From the IMG/VR virus record IMGVR_UViG_3300036863_000051, positions 1 through 47,616 of that record: a stretch of 47,616 nt of DNA; one strand, written 5' to 3'. Shown one piece after another: positions 30,316-38,017 of this stretch. The stretch comes from a virus. The position numbers and the translations under genes were made by a program. Every line of letters begins with the position of its first letter. Within the stretch, counting starts at the first letter, position 1. A model generated the notes under the pieces. The model was not told where the DNA came from, did not search any database, and was given only the letters and a program-made list of their open reading frames with translations.

Positions 30316-31239
30316 ATGACCTCTGAGCTTGAACTGAACCAAGACCGACCTACCGCGCTCACCCTATTCGGCGATGCGACCCCACACGCCATCGTCGCCC
30401 GCGCCACCGCCATCGCCGACGTGATCGCCCCACTCATCCGCGAACGCAACCTCATCAAACGCATCGGCGCGTCCGAACACGTCTACCTGGAAGGGTGGAC
30501 GCTGGCCGGGACCATGCTCGGGGTGTTCGCCACCACCGTGCGGACCTGGGAGATCGGCGACGACGATGGTTACGGCGCCACCGTCGAAGCCCGCACCATC
30601 GCCGGCGCGCTGGTCGGCCGCGCCGACGCGGTCGTCATGCGCAACGAGGAGGTCGGCGGCAAACGCAAATGGCTGGAAGCCCCCGCGTTCCAGCTCATCT
30701 CCATGTGCCAGACCCGCGGGGCCTCCAAGGCGCTGCGGATGCCGCTCGGGTTCGTCATGAAGCTGGCCGGCTACGACACCACCCCTGCCGAGGAGATGGA
30801 GGCCGCCGCCGCCCGCGGGGAGACCGTCTCCGGTGGCAAGGGCGTCGCCCCAGGCTGGAAGGACCTCGCCGAGCAGCAGCGCGCCTACGCCGACCTCGGC
30901 CAGCTCATCCAAGACCACGGCCTCCGCGAGTGGGTCGCCACCTGGATCGAGTCCAAGGGGTACACCCGTCCGCTCGCGAAGGGGCAGCTCAACCAGCTCC
31001 GCCGCGCGATCGAGCGGGAACAGGGTTCCAGCCGGCCGGCCGGTGACGACGGCGACCCTGGCCGGCCGGCTGGCACCAAGACGTCGGCGGCGGGAACCGC
31101 ACGCCCCCCGCGAGCCCCCGCCGCCGACCCCACGTCCGACCCAGGGCGAGCGGAGCTACGGGCCATGGGGATGACTCCGGTCTCTGCGACGACCCCTGGG
31201 TCGGACGACCCCGTAGGAGGTGATGAAGTCGATGCCTGA
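30316..31239 (+). CDS. Conserved phage protein, possible recombination (annealing) function
   Basis: The 307-residue protein starts at ATG 30316. Residues about 1-165 form the conserved part: ASEHVYLEGWTLAGTMLGVF, TVEARTIAGALVGRADAVV, then AFQLISMCQTRGASKALRMP and AGYDTTPAEEM. This S-M-x-Q-T-R-x-x-x-K-A-L-R pattern occurs in phage proteins that sit in recombination/replication modules and have been compared with ssDNA-annealing proteins. The last ~90 residues are a disordered Pro/Gly/Ala tail. The annealing role is inferred. The neighbouring CoiA-like nuclease could act with it. Confidence 0.55.
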   Translation: MTSELELNQDRPTALTLFGDATPHAIVARATAIADVIAPLIRERNLIKRIGASEHVYLEGWTLAGTMLGVFATTVRTWEIGDDDGYGATVEARTIAGALVGRADAVVMRNEEVGGKRKWLEAPAFQLISMCQTRGASKALRMPLGFVMKLAGYDTTPAEEMEAAAARGETVSGGKGVAPGWKDLAEQQRAYADLGQLIQDHGLREWVATWIESKGYTRPLAKGQLNQLRRAIEREQGSSRPAGDDGDPGRPAGTKTSAAGTARPPRAPAADPTSDPGRAELRAMGMTPVSATTPGSDDPVGGDEVDA

Positions 31240-31450
31240 ACGATCCGCCGCCGTCACCTGGACAGACGCCGGCCGGCTGGTGTGGACCCACGACCCCGGC
31301 GCGGCGGAGCTTCACCGCCTGCGCGCCGAGGTCGACCGGGTCGCCGACACCATCATTCCCATGCTGGTGTGGGTCATCCATGACATGGCCGGGCTAGATC
31401 TCACCCTGCTCCGGACGTATCTGGCCGCGGAGCGTGGTCGCAGTGGCTGA
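31232..31450 (+). CDS. Unknown protein, 72 aa
   Basis: ATG 31232 lies 11 bases after TAGGAGG; earlier GTG 31220 and ATG 31223 overlap that site. Helical (LHRLRAEVDRVADTIIPML, LTLLRTYLAAERG). Not recognised. Confidence 0.5.
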   Translation: MPERSAAVTWTDAGRLVWTHDPGAAELHRLRAEVDRVADTIIPMLVWVIHDMAGLDLTLLRTYLAAERGRSG

Positions 31451-32225
31451 ACCGGCCGACCCTAAGGGCGAGCAGACCATCTGCATCTGTGGACATCCAG
31501 AGCACCCCGACCATGACACCGAGGAGCCCGCATGGATCTGCCGCACTTGCCAGCGCGAAGACCGTCACCCCGCTGGCTGCTGGGGCTTGTTCCCCCAAGG
31601 ATCAGTGGCGGTCGAGGTCGACGAGCACGGCCAGCCAGTCGGCGACGACCTCCACCAGGCCATCCAGGCGGCCGCCAAGGCACTCGACGACGCGTACAGC
31701 GACGCTGACTGCGGTTGGTTCGGCCCCTACCTTCCGAGCGTTGCCAAGATCGCGGTGGAGGCGGCTTGGCCCCGCATCCGCGCCATCCAGGCGGAGGTGG
31801 CTGTGCTGCGGCACTCGACCGACCAGATGCGCGACCTCACCCGCGAGCAGGACCAGACACTCCAGGCCATCCGGGACCGGCACGCCGATCTCGAGGTGTA
31901 CACCGCCGAACTCCGCGACCTCCTGGAGCAGACCACCGGACTGCTCTATCACCAGCGCTTCATCATCCCAAAGAACCTCGACAACCCAGACCAGGAGTTC
32001 AACGAGCTCCGCGCCCGCTGGGATGCCGCGCTCCAGGTCGACGGGCCCGCCAGAGGCCACGCAATCCTGGCCGAGGTCCAGCGGTTACGGACGCTGCTGG
32101 ACGACCAGGACCGCTGCCCAAACTGTGGCGTGACCCGCAAAGGCGCAACCCACCGGACGGTCAGCATCGGGGTCTGCGAGATCACCCTCGACCAGGCGGC
32201 GCAGCTGGAGGGCGACCATGCCTGA
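31443..32225 (+). CDS. Zinc-site and coiled-coil protein, ~260 aa
   Basis: GTG 31443 is preferred over GTG 31434 on spacing to CGGAG. Residues about 10-50 hold Cys/His clusters (ICICGHPEHPDHD, ICRTCQREDRHPAGC). The centre is a long charged helix (RDLTREQDQTLQAIRDRHAD), and CPNCGVTRKGATH lies near the end. Domain order zinc-helix-zinc suggests nucleic-acid or protein binding. Not recognised. Confidence 0.55.
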   Translation: MAEPADPKGEQTICICGHPEHPDHDTEEPAWICRTCQREDRHPAGCWGLFPQGSVAVEVDEHGQPVGDDLHQAIQAAAKALDDAYSDADCGWFGPYLPSVAKIAVEAAWPRIRAIQAEVAVLRHSTDQMRDLTREQDQTLQAIRDRHADLEVYTAELRDLLEQTTGLLYHQRFIIPKNLDNPDQEFNELRARWDAALQVDGPARGHAILAEVQRLRTLLDDQDRCPNCGVTRKGATHRTVSIGVCEITLDQAAQLEGDHA

Positions 32226-32526
32226 GCAGACCACCATCTGGGCCGACGACTCTGCCGCCATTCTCCGCCAAGCTAGCAGGTACTACCCGCTCCAGAGCCT
32301 CGTCGTAGCTGCGATGGAAGCTGGCGCGGACGCGCTAGACGAGGTCGAGCGGCTACGCACGGCGCTCGCCTACACCATTGAGGTCACCACACCTGAATGC
32401 GAGGTCTGCGAAGACGACGCTGAGGAAGTCATCAGCCGCGACGGCCTCCTCCAGCTTATCTGCAAGCCCTGCGGTGATGGCGTGAGGCCCCTCGACCAAA
32501 CGGTACAGCGGGAGGTCGGCCGGTGA
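32218..32526 (+). CDS. Zinc-ribbon-like protein, 102 aa
   Basis: ATG 32218 overlaps the previous stop. C-terminal half carries CEVCEDDAEE and LICKPCGDG, two CxxC pairs forming a likely zinc ribbon; the N-terminal half is helical. Confidence 0.55.
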   Translation: MPEQTTIWADDSAAILRQASRYYPLQSLVVAAMEAGADALDEVERLRTALAYTIEVTTPECEVCEDDAEEVISRDGLLQLICKPCGDGVRPLDQTVQREVGR

Positions 32527-32762
32527 CCGGCGAAGAGGTCGCGGCGAGAATCGCCGAACGAAAGATGGGCCATCCCGGGCCACTGTCCCGCGCCTGCTTC
32601 GACGCTCGCTGCGACGAATGTGGCCTGTGGGGTTGCCAATGCCGCTGCCACTACCTGTCGGCCGAACAGGTCCGCCGCATCATCGTCGCCGACGCGCTGG
32701 AGGCCAAAAAGCGAATGCGTGAACTGCGGGCCCACTGGGCGGAGGAGGACCTGCACCCATGA
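32523..32762 (+). CDS. Cys-rich protein, 79 aa
   Basis: GTGA-coupled. ACFDARCDECGLWGCQCRCH packs six cysteines in 20 residues, then a helical tail. Likely one or two metal sites. Confidence 0.55.
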   Translation: MTGEEVAARIAERKMGHPGPLSRACFDARCDECGLWGCQCRCHYLSAEQVRRIIVADALEAKKRMRELRAHWAEEDLHP

Positions 32763-32863
32763 CCGCCGCCCGCCGGACATGCGACAGACTTCACAGTGCG
32801 AGATATCGGGAACGCAACCAGGAAAAGCTCCGTGAACGTCGGTGTAAGGCGAGGCTGCAATGA
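32759..32863 (+). CDS. Basic mini protein, 34 aa
   Basis: Overlaps both neighbours (ATGA). ARYRERNQEKLRERRCKARL resembles the YxxRNxEKxxER helices found in phage endonuclease VII-type proteins, so it may be a remnant of such a gene. Codon use is less GC-rich than around it. Confidence 0.45.
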   Translation: MTAARRTCDRLHSARYRERNQEKLRERRCKARLQ

Positions 32864-33051
32864 AGCTGGATAGGATGCGCTGCAATACGTGTGGGCGGCA
32901 AGTCGCGTTCCGACTCATCCGCGTCACCTTCACCATCCGCGGCATGACCGCCCCCGGCATCAGAAAGCCTGTCCGGCACCACCAGCCAGGCTACGCGTTC
33001 AACGATGATGGCGAGCCAGTCAAGCGTTACTGCCCGGCTGGCGAACCATGA
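32860..33051 (+). CDS. Zinc-site protein, 63 aa
   Basis: ATGA-coupled. MRCNTCGRQVAFRLIRVTF and RYCPAGEP supply three or four ligands for a zinc ribbon. Not recognised beyond that. Confidence 0.5.
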   Translation: MKLDRMRCNTCGRQVAFRLIRVTFTIRGMTAPGIRKPVRHHQPGYAFNDDGEPVKRYCPAGEP

Positions 33052-33230
33052 CCGACCAGGGCTGGATGGTCGACGACGGCACCTGTGACACCTGCTGGGA
33101 CGGCCACTGCTGGGCCTGCACCAAACCCCGCGACGACGAGTGGGACGACCGCGGCGCACACCTCACCTGCTGCTGCGACGAGGGCTACGACCTCGGCTGG
33201 GTCGCACCCGACGAAGGAGCCGAGCCATGA
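33048..33230 (+). CDS. Cys-rich acidic protein, 60 aa
   Basis: ATGA-coupled. CDTCWDGHCWACTKPR and LTCCCDEGYDLGW carry seven cysteines plus a histidine, arranged for two metal sites. Strongly acidic otherwise. Confidence 0.55.
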   Translation: MTDQGWMVDDGTCDTCWDGHCWACTKPRDDEWDDRGAHLTCCCDEGYDLGWVAPDEGAEP

Positions 33231-33493
33231 CCGACATCTCGCTCGAGTTCATCCGCGACTGTGGCATCGCCGAAGGCGTCGCCCGCCCAGCACAACTCGG
33301 CACCTGCGCTATCGACGGATGCGAGCAGGACTGTGAGCTGGAGTTCCGCCACACCACCGACGACGCCATCACCTGGATACCACTCTGCGTTGACCACGAG
33401 ATCGACCGCTACCACGGCCACCCGCTCGAATACGTCGTGGAACTCCACGGGTTCCTGCCACGTTGCCGGCCAATCGTGGCGGTCGAGACATGA
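33227..33493 (+). CDS. Cys/His protein, 88 aa
   Basis: ATG 33227 has GAAGGAG upstream and overlaps the previous stop. GTCAIDGCEQDCEL and WIPLCVDHEIDRYHGH suggest zinc binding. Not recognised. Confidence 0.5.
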   Translation: MTDISLEFIRDCGIAEGVARPAQLGTCAIDGCEQDCELEFRHTTDDAITWIPLCVDHEIDRYHGHPLEYVVELHGFLPRCRPIVAVET

Positions 33494-33717
33494 CCGGCAT
33501 GCCCAACCCCAAGGCGCTACCGCCTGACCACGGTGCCCCATGGATCAGCTGGTCCGGCGAGTGGTTCTTCCACGACCACAAACACAAGGGCCATCACCGT
33601 AGGACGCTGTTCCCGCATGAGCACCTGCACTTCCATGCCTTCCCTGACTGGATCGGCGGCAAGAACCGCCGTAATGACCAGCACCACCCCATTGACCCTG
33701 TAGAGGCCGACCCGTGA
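33490..33717 (+). CDS. His-rich protein with MPNPK start, 75 aa
   Basis: ATGA-coupled. The start MTGMPNPK is shared with the next two ORFs. The core is very His-rich (FFHDHKHKGHHRRTLFPHEH, LHFHAFPDW), suggesting metal binding. Confidence 0.5.
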   Translation: MTGMPNPKALPPDHGAPWISWSGEWFFHDHKHKGHHRRTLFPHEHLHFHAFPDWIGGKNRRNDQHHPIDPVEADP

Positions 33718-33869
33718 TCGCCATGCCCAACCCCAAGGTCGGGCGGACGGCCATCCCCCTGTGCCCCTGGTGCGGCTGGCTCGCCACCATCCGAACCCCC
33801 GACAGCTGGGCATGCCCATGGTGCGGCGCCACCACCAACCACCACACATGGCGACGACCGGCATGGTGA
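33714..33869 (+). CDS. Double CPWCG zinc ribbon, 51 aa
   Basis: GTG 33714 overlaps the previous stop; ATG 33723 is an alternative. Two CPWCG motifs 16 residues apart (PLCPWCGWL and WACPWCGAT) form a complete four-cysteine zinc ribbon, followed by HH. Begins with the shared MPNPK block. Confidence 0.6.
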   Translation: MIAMPNPKVGRTAIPLCPWCGWLATIRTPDSWACPWCGATTNHHTWRRPAW

Positions 33870-33910
33870 ACCCCAAGGTCGAGCGGGCCCCGGCGTGGGA
33901 GATTGAGTGA
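33863..33910 (+). CDS. 15-residue mini-ORF preceding the CoiA-like gene
   Basis: ATG 33863 overlaps the previous stop and its own stop overlaps GTG 33907. It encodes MVNPKVERAPAWEIE, the third occurrence of the MPNPK-type start. It may be a remnant of a duplicated gene or a leader that couples translation to the nuclease gene. Confidence 0.4.
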   Translation: MVNPKVERAPAWEIE

Positions 33911-35043
33911 GGTCCTTCATCGTTCACGCGCCGAGCGGGACACTGCTCGACTTCGCCGAGCCCGACGCGTTCTGCCAAGAGGTCGTCGCGGACATCGTGC
34001 GTCGTGAACGTCGCGGCGAATACCGCAACCACCGCACCTTGCCAGAGGAGCTGATCTGCTACTCCCACCGTAACGAGAAGACGCCCTATGTGTATTTGCA
34101 GGAGCGGCCTGGCGGCCTGATCGTTGCGGCGCACTGGCAGGGCTCGGGCCTCGCCGGCAGTCATGAGATCGCTTACCACGGGATGACTCCTGAGCATAAG
34201 CGACAGGCAGAATGCTGGGCGAACGGTGGGACGAGAGCAGGCAATCAAGCCGACCTGGAAGTCTGGTCACCGAATCGACTCGTCCGCAATGACGTGGTCA
34301 TCTTCGGTCCAGCTGTGGAGATGGCAGTCGAAGTTCAACGCTCAGGGCTGGCCATCCCCGCCGCGAAAAGCCGCAACACCAAGACGCGGCGAGAGGGCCG
34401 TGAGCCGCTCTGGGCCGTAGACCGCGACAGCCATCCCATTAAGGAGCATGTCCCAACGATCGGGCTCTCGGGGGGCAGCTGGAGCAGAGTTCCGCCACCA
34501 GAGGCCGTCGCCGTGACGGGACTTCAGACCGTCAAAGCAGTTCGCTGTCAGGATCTCCGAAATGGCACGTGCCCCAATAGGCGCTACGGCTGCAACGAGT
34601 GGCACCCTGACTTCGAACCGATGCGAGGGATGAGCATCGCGGCCGTCGCCGAGATGTTCCCCGCCGGCCAACTTGTCCCAATGCAACACCTACGTGTGGA
34701 CGGAAGGCCGAGCATTCGGGTCGTCCTACTGGGAGGCAAGCAACTCTACGAGGATCTGACAGGTCGATCCGCCGACGTGCCACTCAACGGCTCAACCGTT
34801 CAACGGATCGGCGGCGGGCGGATTGAATGCAAATGGGTTGCCCCCTGGCTTCCGTGGCTGACTGGCCCAAGCGTCCAGCTCGCATTGCCTGTTGAACCAG
34901 AGCAGGCGCCAGTTTTGTCGCCGCGCTGCGCTCAGCATGGCGTCTTCCTCAAGCAACTTGTCCCCGGCACGCTCTACTGCCCGATCTGCCACCGCAGCGA
35001 GATGAACGCCCGCGGTCTCGCCAATTACCCGACCCCAGCTTGA
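33907..35043 (+). CDS. CoiA-like nuclease-domain protein
   Basis: GTG 33907 overlaps the mini-ORF stop; 378 residues. Residues about 85-175 match the CoiA-like PD-(D/E)xK pattern: EHKRQAECWANGGTRAGNQA, then RNDVVIFGPAVEMAVEVQRS (acidic D and the E-x-Q/EVQ motif), then REPLWAVD. Residues about 215-250 hold C/H ligands (CQDLRNGTCPNRRYGCNEWH) and the C-terminus has CAQHG and CPICH. CoiA-like proteins are linked to competence and recombination of incoming DNA. Near the recombination and replication genes, a DNA-processing role is likely. Codon use is clearly less GC-biased than its neighbours, suggesting later acquisition. Confidence 0.65.
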   Translation: MRSFIVHAPSGTLLDFAEPDAFCQEVVADIVRRERRGEYRNHRTLPEELICYSHRNEKTPYVYLQERPGGLIVAAHWQGSGLAGSHEIAYHGMTPEHKRQAECWANGGTRAGNQADLEVWSPNRLVRNDVVIFGPAVEMAVEVQRSGLAIPAAKSRNTKTRREGREPLWAVDRDSHPIKEHVPTIGLSGGSWSRVPPPEAVAVTGLQTVKAVRCQDLRNGTCPNRRYGCNEWHPDFEPMRGMSIAAVAEMFPAGQLVPMQHLRVDGRPSIRVVLLGGKQLYEDLTGRSADVPLNGSTVQRIGGGRIECKWVAPWLPWLTGPSVQLALPVEPEQAPVLSPRCAQHGVFLKQLVPGTLYCPICHRSEMNARGLANYPTPA

Positions 35044-35061
35044 CCGGCCCAGGGAGGTGTA

Positions 35062-35937
35062 GTGGCACGCATCCGGTCTATCAAGCCCGAGTTCTTCCGC
35101 TCACGAAAGCTCAGTGAGCGCTCAGTGAGGGCTCGCCTCACCTTCATTGGCCTGTGGACGCTCTGCGACGACGAGGGCCGCTACGAGTACGAACCGGAAC
35201 TCCTCAAGGCAGACCTCTGGCCGTTCGAGCCGAAGATCTCCGCCGACGTCGTGGACGCCGACGTGCAGGCCTTGGCCGAGCGCTCATTCGTCTGCATCTA
35301 CAAAGCCGCAGGTAAACGGTACCTTCACGTCGTCAACTGGCATGAGCACCAGAAGATCAACCGGCCGACGCCGAGCAAGCTCCCGCCATGCTCACGTGAA
35401 GTTCACGGAGTGCTCAGTGAGCCCTCAAGCGAGGTTGAACCCTCGCGCGCGCGCGCAGGAAGTGGAAGTGGAAGTGGAAGTGGAAGTGGAAGTGGAAGTG
35501 GATCTAACCCCTCTGTCGATGAGCAAGTCTTCAACGCTTGGCGAGCCTCGACCGGCAAGGGCCGCGCGAAGCTCGACCCCAAGCGGCGGAAGCGCATCCA
35601 GCAGGCCCTAAAGGCTTACCCGTTGGAAGACATCCTTGACGCGGTCGTCGGCTGGAAGAACAGCCCTCACCACTGCGGGCAGAACGAACGGGCCACCGTC
35701 TACAACGACCTCGACCTGCTACTCCGCGACGCCGAGCACATCGAACGCTTCCGCGACCTCGCCCGCCACGGCCCAGCGCCACCAGCACCCGGCCGCCGAA
35801 CCACCCAAGCCCTCGGCACCTACCAAGCGATGCTCAACAACCCCCCGGAGGAGGCGAGCAGCAATGGCGATGGCGTGGGAGCAGTGGGCGGAGATCGTCG
35901 CCCGGCTCAACGCGAGCTGGCCCGACCAGCAGATTGA
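35062..35937 (+). CDS. Phage replication initiator (DnaD-like organisation) with Gly-Ser linker
   Basis: GTG 35062 follows GGGAGG. The N-terminal ~110 residues are a winged-HTH typical of phage replication proteins: ARIRSIKPEFFRSRKL, SVRARLTFIGLWTLCDDEGR, RYLHVVNWHEHQKINRP. A low-complexity linker with eight Gly-Ser pairs (about residues 133-148) leads to a helical C-terminal domain (KRRKRIQQALKAYPLEDIL, NDLDLLLRDAEHIERF). It should bind the origin and recruit the helicase, with the next gene as loader. The last 74 bases overlap that gene. Confidence 0.75.
   Translation: MARIRSIKPEFFRSRKLSERSVRARLTFIGLWTLCDDEGRYEYEPELLKADLWPFEPKISADVVDADVQALAERSFVCIYKAAGKRYLHVVNWHEHQKINRPTPSKLPPCSREVHGVLSEPSSEVEPSRARAGSGSGSGSGSGSGSGSNPSVDEQVFNAWRASTGKGRAKLDPKRRKRIQQALKAYPLEDILDAVVGWKNSPHHCGQNERATVYNDLDLLLRDAEHIERFRDLARHGPAPPAPGRRTTQALGTYQAMLNNPPEEASSNGDGVGAVGGDRRPAQRELARPAD
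35109..35129. repeat. Iteron-like tandem GCTCAGTGAG sites inside the replication gene
   Basis: GCTCAGTGAG occurs at 35109-35118 and 35120-35129, eleven bases apart, and again at 35412-35421. GCTCA-N-TGAGC is a palindromic half-site pattern. The two tandem copies are read in different codon phases, so they are not a by-product of a protein repeat. Confidence 0.5.
35444..35502 (+). repeat. Adjacent microsatellites: (CG)6 and (GGAAGT)7
   Basis: A CG dinucleotide run at 35444-35456 is followed at 35458-35499 by seven perfect GGAAGT hexamers plus GGA. They encode the RARAG and Gly-Ser linker of the replication protein. Hexamer slippage would change linker length in frame, while CG slippage would shift the frame. 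Confidence 0.9.
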
Positions 35938-36301
35938 ACCGCCAACCGCCCGTGAGTGGTTCGATGAGCTACACCACCTCGACGCCGGCGACGTGTGGCT
36001 CGCCATCCGAGAACTCCGCACCGAGATCAAGTGGCGCCCATCCCTGGCCGAGATCCTGGCCGGGGTGAAGGTCTACCGTGCCAAGCTCGCCGAGCAGGCC
36101 CACCATCAGCAGCTTGAACGTGCCCGCTCCCGCCGCGGCACGCCGATGCCACCAGAGACCAAGCAGGCGATGGAGATCCTGGCCGACTCGATCAGCGGGA
36201 AGGTCGACAAGATGGAGGCCCGCCAGATGATCGATGCGCTTGCCGCCCAGCTTGAGGCCAGGCTGGAACGTGAGCAGCTCATGCAACTGGAAACCGGATA
36301 A
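35864..36301 (+). CDS. Helicase loader-like replication protein
   Basis: ATG 35864 follows GGAGGAGG, inside the 3' end of the initiator gene; 145 residues. The pattern EQWAEIVARLNASWPDQQ, TAREWFDELHHLDAGDVWLAI, IKWRPSLAEILAG matches the N-terminal domain of phage helicase-loading or G39P-like proteins; a charged helix follows. It probably works with the initiator and a host helicase, since no phage helicase is visible. Confidence 0.65.
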   Translation: MAMAWEQWAEIVARLNASWPDQQIEPPTAREWFDELHHLDAGDVWLAIRELRTEIKWRPSLAEILAGVKVYRAKLAEQAHHQQLERARSRRGTPMPPETKQAMEILADSISGKVDKMEARQMIDALAAQLEARLEREQLMQLETG

Positions 36302-36317
36302 CCCCGAGGAGCATCCC

Positions 36318-36545
36318 GTGTACGCGTCCAACGGCAACATCACCATCCACACCCGACCCGGCCAGATCATCATCATCACCGACCGGTTCGGCACCGCCGT
36401 CCACCTGAGCCCCGCCGACGCCACGTTCGTCCGGGACAACGTGGATCCGGTCGAGTCCGCCCCCCGACCCAAGGAGCACCCATGCCCGACCCTGACCAGA
36501 CCGGCACGCTCATCAGCCCCGCCATCGACGACGAGCTCGTGCTGA
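36318..36545 (+). CDS. Small beta protein, 75 aa
   Basis: GTG 36318 follows GAGGA. Residues 1-50 look coding (ITIHTRPGQIIIITDRFG, LSPADATFVRDNV); the last ~20 residues overlap the next gene and look arbitrary. Not recognised. Confidence 0.5.
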   Translation: MYASNGNITIHTRPGQIIIITDRFGTAVHLSPADATFVRDNVDPVESAPRPKEHPCPTLTRPARSSAPPSTTSSC

Positions 36546-36757
36546 CCGTCCGCATCCGCCTCGCCGGCAAGACCGTGCTGGAAAGCGTCCAGAGCTACCT
36601 GCTCGACACCGTCGCGATGCGGCTGGACGAGGGCGTCGCCGAGCTGCTCAACCGGCCCGGGATGGAGCTGGCCGGCATCGAGATCATCACGCCGACGTTC
36701 AAGCCGTACCACACCGTCTACCAGCGCAACAGTGAGCCGGCGCCGGAGATCGGCTGA
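36482..36757 (+). CDS. Unknown early protein, 91 aa
   Basis: ATG 36482 follows AAGGAG. Beta strands then a helix (LVLTVRIRLAGKTVLESVQS, MRLDEGVAELLNRPGMELAG), ending with strands. Not recognised. Confidence 0.5.
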   Translation: MPDPDQTGTLISPAIDDELVLTVRIRLAGKTVLESVQSYLLDTVAMRLDEGVAELLNRPGMELAGIEIITPTFKPYHTVYQRNSEPAPEIG

Positions 36758-36861
36758 TGGCTGACCTTCCCGCCAGCCACCCCTGCGCCACCTGCCCCCG
36801 ACCCATCTGGACCGGAAAGCAATGTGGGGCTTGTGAACGGAACGAGGCAGAGAGCCAATGA
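36757..36861 (+). CDS. Mini zinc knuckle, 34 aa
   Basis: Overlaps both neighbours. CATCPRPIWTGKQCGACERN is a compact four-cysteine zinc site. Confidence 0.5.
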   Translation: MADLPASHPCATCPRPIWTGKQCGACERNEAESQ

Positions 36862-37166
36862 ACCACGACGCAGAGACGTGGCGACCCGTCGTCGGCTACG
36901 AAGGCTGGTACGAGGTCAGTGACCATGGCCGCATGAGCGACCAGCGGCACGCGATCGCCGGTCGCATAGTCGGCCGCTCCGGTGTCGTGACGTTCTGCTA
37001 CTGCGGCTTGGCATTCTTCATCGCCTATGACGGTGAAGAGACGTTCGAGTCCAGGACTGCGGCGCGTGAAGGTGCCGACGAACGCTGGTCGCAACACTGG
37101 AAGCAGGTCCGCCCCGAGCAGTGGTTGATCGCCCATCCCCAGTCCGGCCCCAAGGAGACCAGTTGA
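36858..37166 (+). CDS. Orphan NUMOD4 protein lacking an HNH domain
   Basis: ATGA-coupled; 102 residues. ETWRPVVGYEGWYEVSDHGR is a good NUMOD4 motif, a DNA-binding module normally found in front of HNH nucleases. The rest (CYCGLAFFIAYDGEETFESR, a helix and PEQWLIAHPQ) has no HNH residues. It is probably the domesticated or decayed remnant of a homing endonuclease. Confidence 0.65.
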   Translation: MNHDAETWRPVVGYEGWYEVSDHGRMSDQRHAIAGRIVGRSGVVTFCYCGLAFFIAYDGEETFESRTAAREGADERWSQHWKQVRPEQWLIAHPQSGPKETS

Positions 37167-37666
37167 GCTTGCCGCCTGGCTACCGTGGACCCGCCGACCA
37201 AGGTCGAGACAGCCGACTGTGCGCCCGCTGCGGCGACCCAATCCACCGGCTCGCCGAATCCACCAGCCGTGCACTGGGTCTGGACAACGCATGGCTCGAC
37301 TCTCTGGAAGCCGTCGATCCTGAGGCGCTCGAACAGCTGACCGGTTATCTGCATCAGCTCGCTACGCTCTGGCATTGGACGCAATGGGCGCTGGATGGTG
37401 GTGCCCGCCCCAACGGGATCGATGAGATCCGCACCCATCAGCGCGGTGGTGACCCGACCAGTGACCGGATCAGCCCTGCGGGCAGCATCGCCGACGCCGC
37501 CGCAATCCAGCTACGCAACCGTTGCAGCGCCGAAGCGAAACGGCTCCGGGACGCCACCCTTAACCTGCGGCGCTATCTCGCCGACTGCGAACTGGTTGAC
37601 AGCCCGAACCTGGAACGGGAACGGCGCCGCCACCTCCGCGACGAACACGGAAGACTAGTGCCCTAA
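37163..37666 (+). CDS. Unknown protein with CxxC, 167 aa
   Basis: TTG 37163 is chosen because it follows AAGGAG and overlaps the previous stop (TTGA). LCARCGDPIH near the start is a zinc-type motif; the rest is helical (LEQLTGYLHQLATLWHWTQW, RCSAEAKRLRDATLNLRRYL). Such proteins occur in actinophages near the terminase; role unknown. Confidence 0.6.
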   Translation: MSLPPGYRGPADQGRDSRLCARCGDPIHRLAESTSRALGLDNAWLDSLEAVDPEALEQLTGYLHQLATLWHWTQWALDGGARPNGIDEIRTHQRGGDPTSDRISPAGSIADAAAIQLRNRCSAEAKRLRDATLNLRRYLADCELVDSPNLERERRRHLRDEHGRLVP

Positions 37667-38017
37667 ATGTCCCGGTCCCTACGAGCATGGTTAAGCGTCG
37701 ATGCTGGTCAGCTACTTGCAGGGGTTGACAAGATGGTCGAAGATGCGGGTGGTCAGATGCGTGATGGCTACGATGACGTGGTGCTCCGTGGCCATTGGCC
37801 AGACGGGACCCTCGAGATCATCGAGGCGGCCCCCCGCTCGCTCATCGATTATCGGCTCCTCAACCAGATCTGCGACGGCTCCAGTCCCCACGTGACACTC
37901 GACGGTGATGTGCTCACCATCCGTGCCACCAATCGGATGCTGGTCTACCGCATCGTCGGCAGGCACCCGGACCGGATTAACCATCCGCACGAGTGGGTCA
38001 TCGAGTGGCCGGACTGA
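37667..38017 (+). CDS. Unknown protein, 116 aa
   Basis: ATG 37667 directly follows the previous TAA. Beta-rich (VVLRGHWPDGTLEIIEAAP, HVTLDGDVLTIRATNRMLVY). Codon use is less GC-biased at the start. Not recognised. Confidence 0.5.
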   Translation: MSRSLRAWLSVDAGQLLAGVDKMVEDAGGQMRDGYDDVVLRGHWPDGTLEIIEAAPRSLIDYRLLNQICDGSSPHVTLDGDVLTIRATNRMLVYRIVGRHPDRINHPHEWVIEWPD

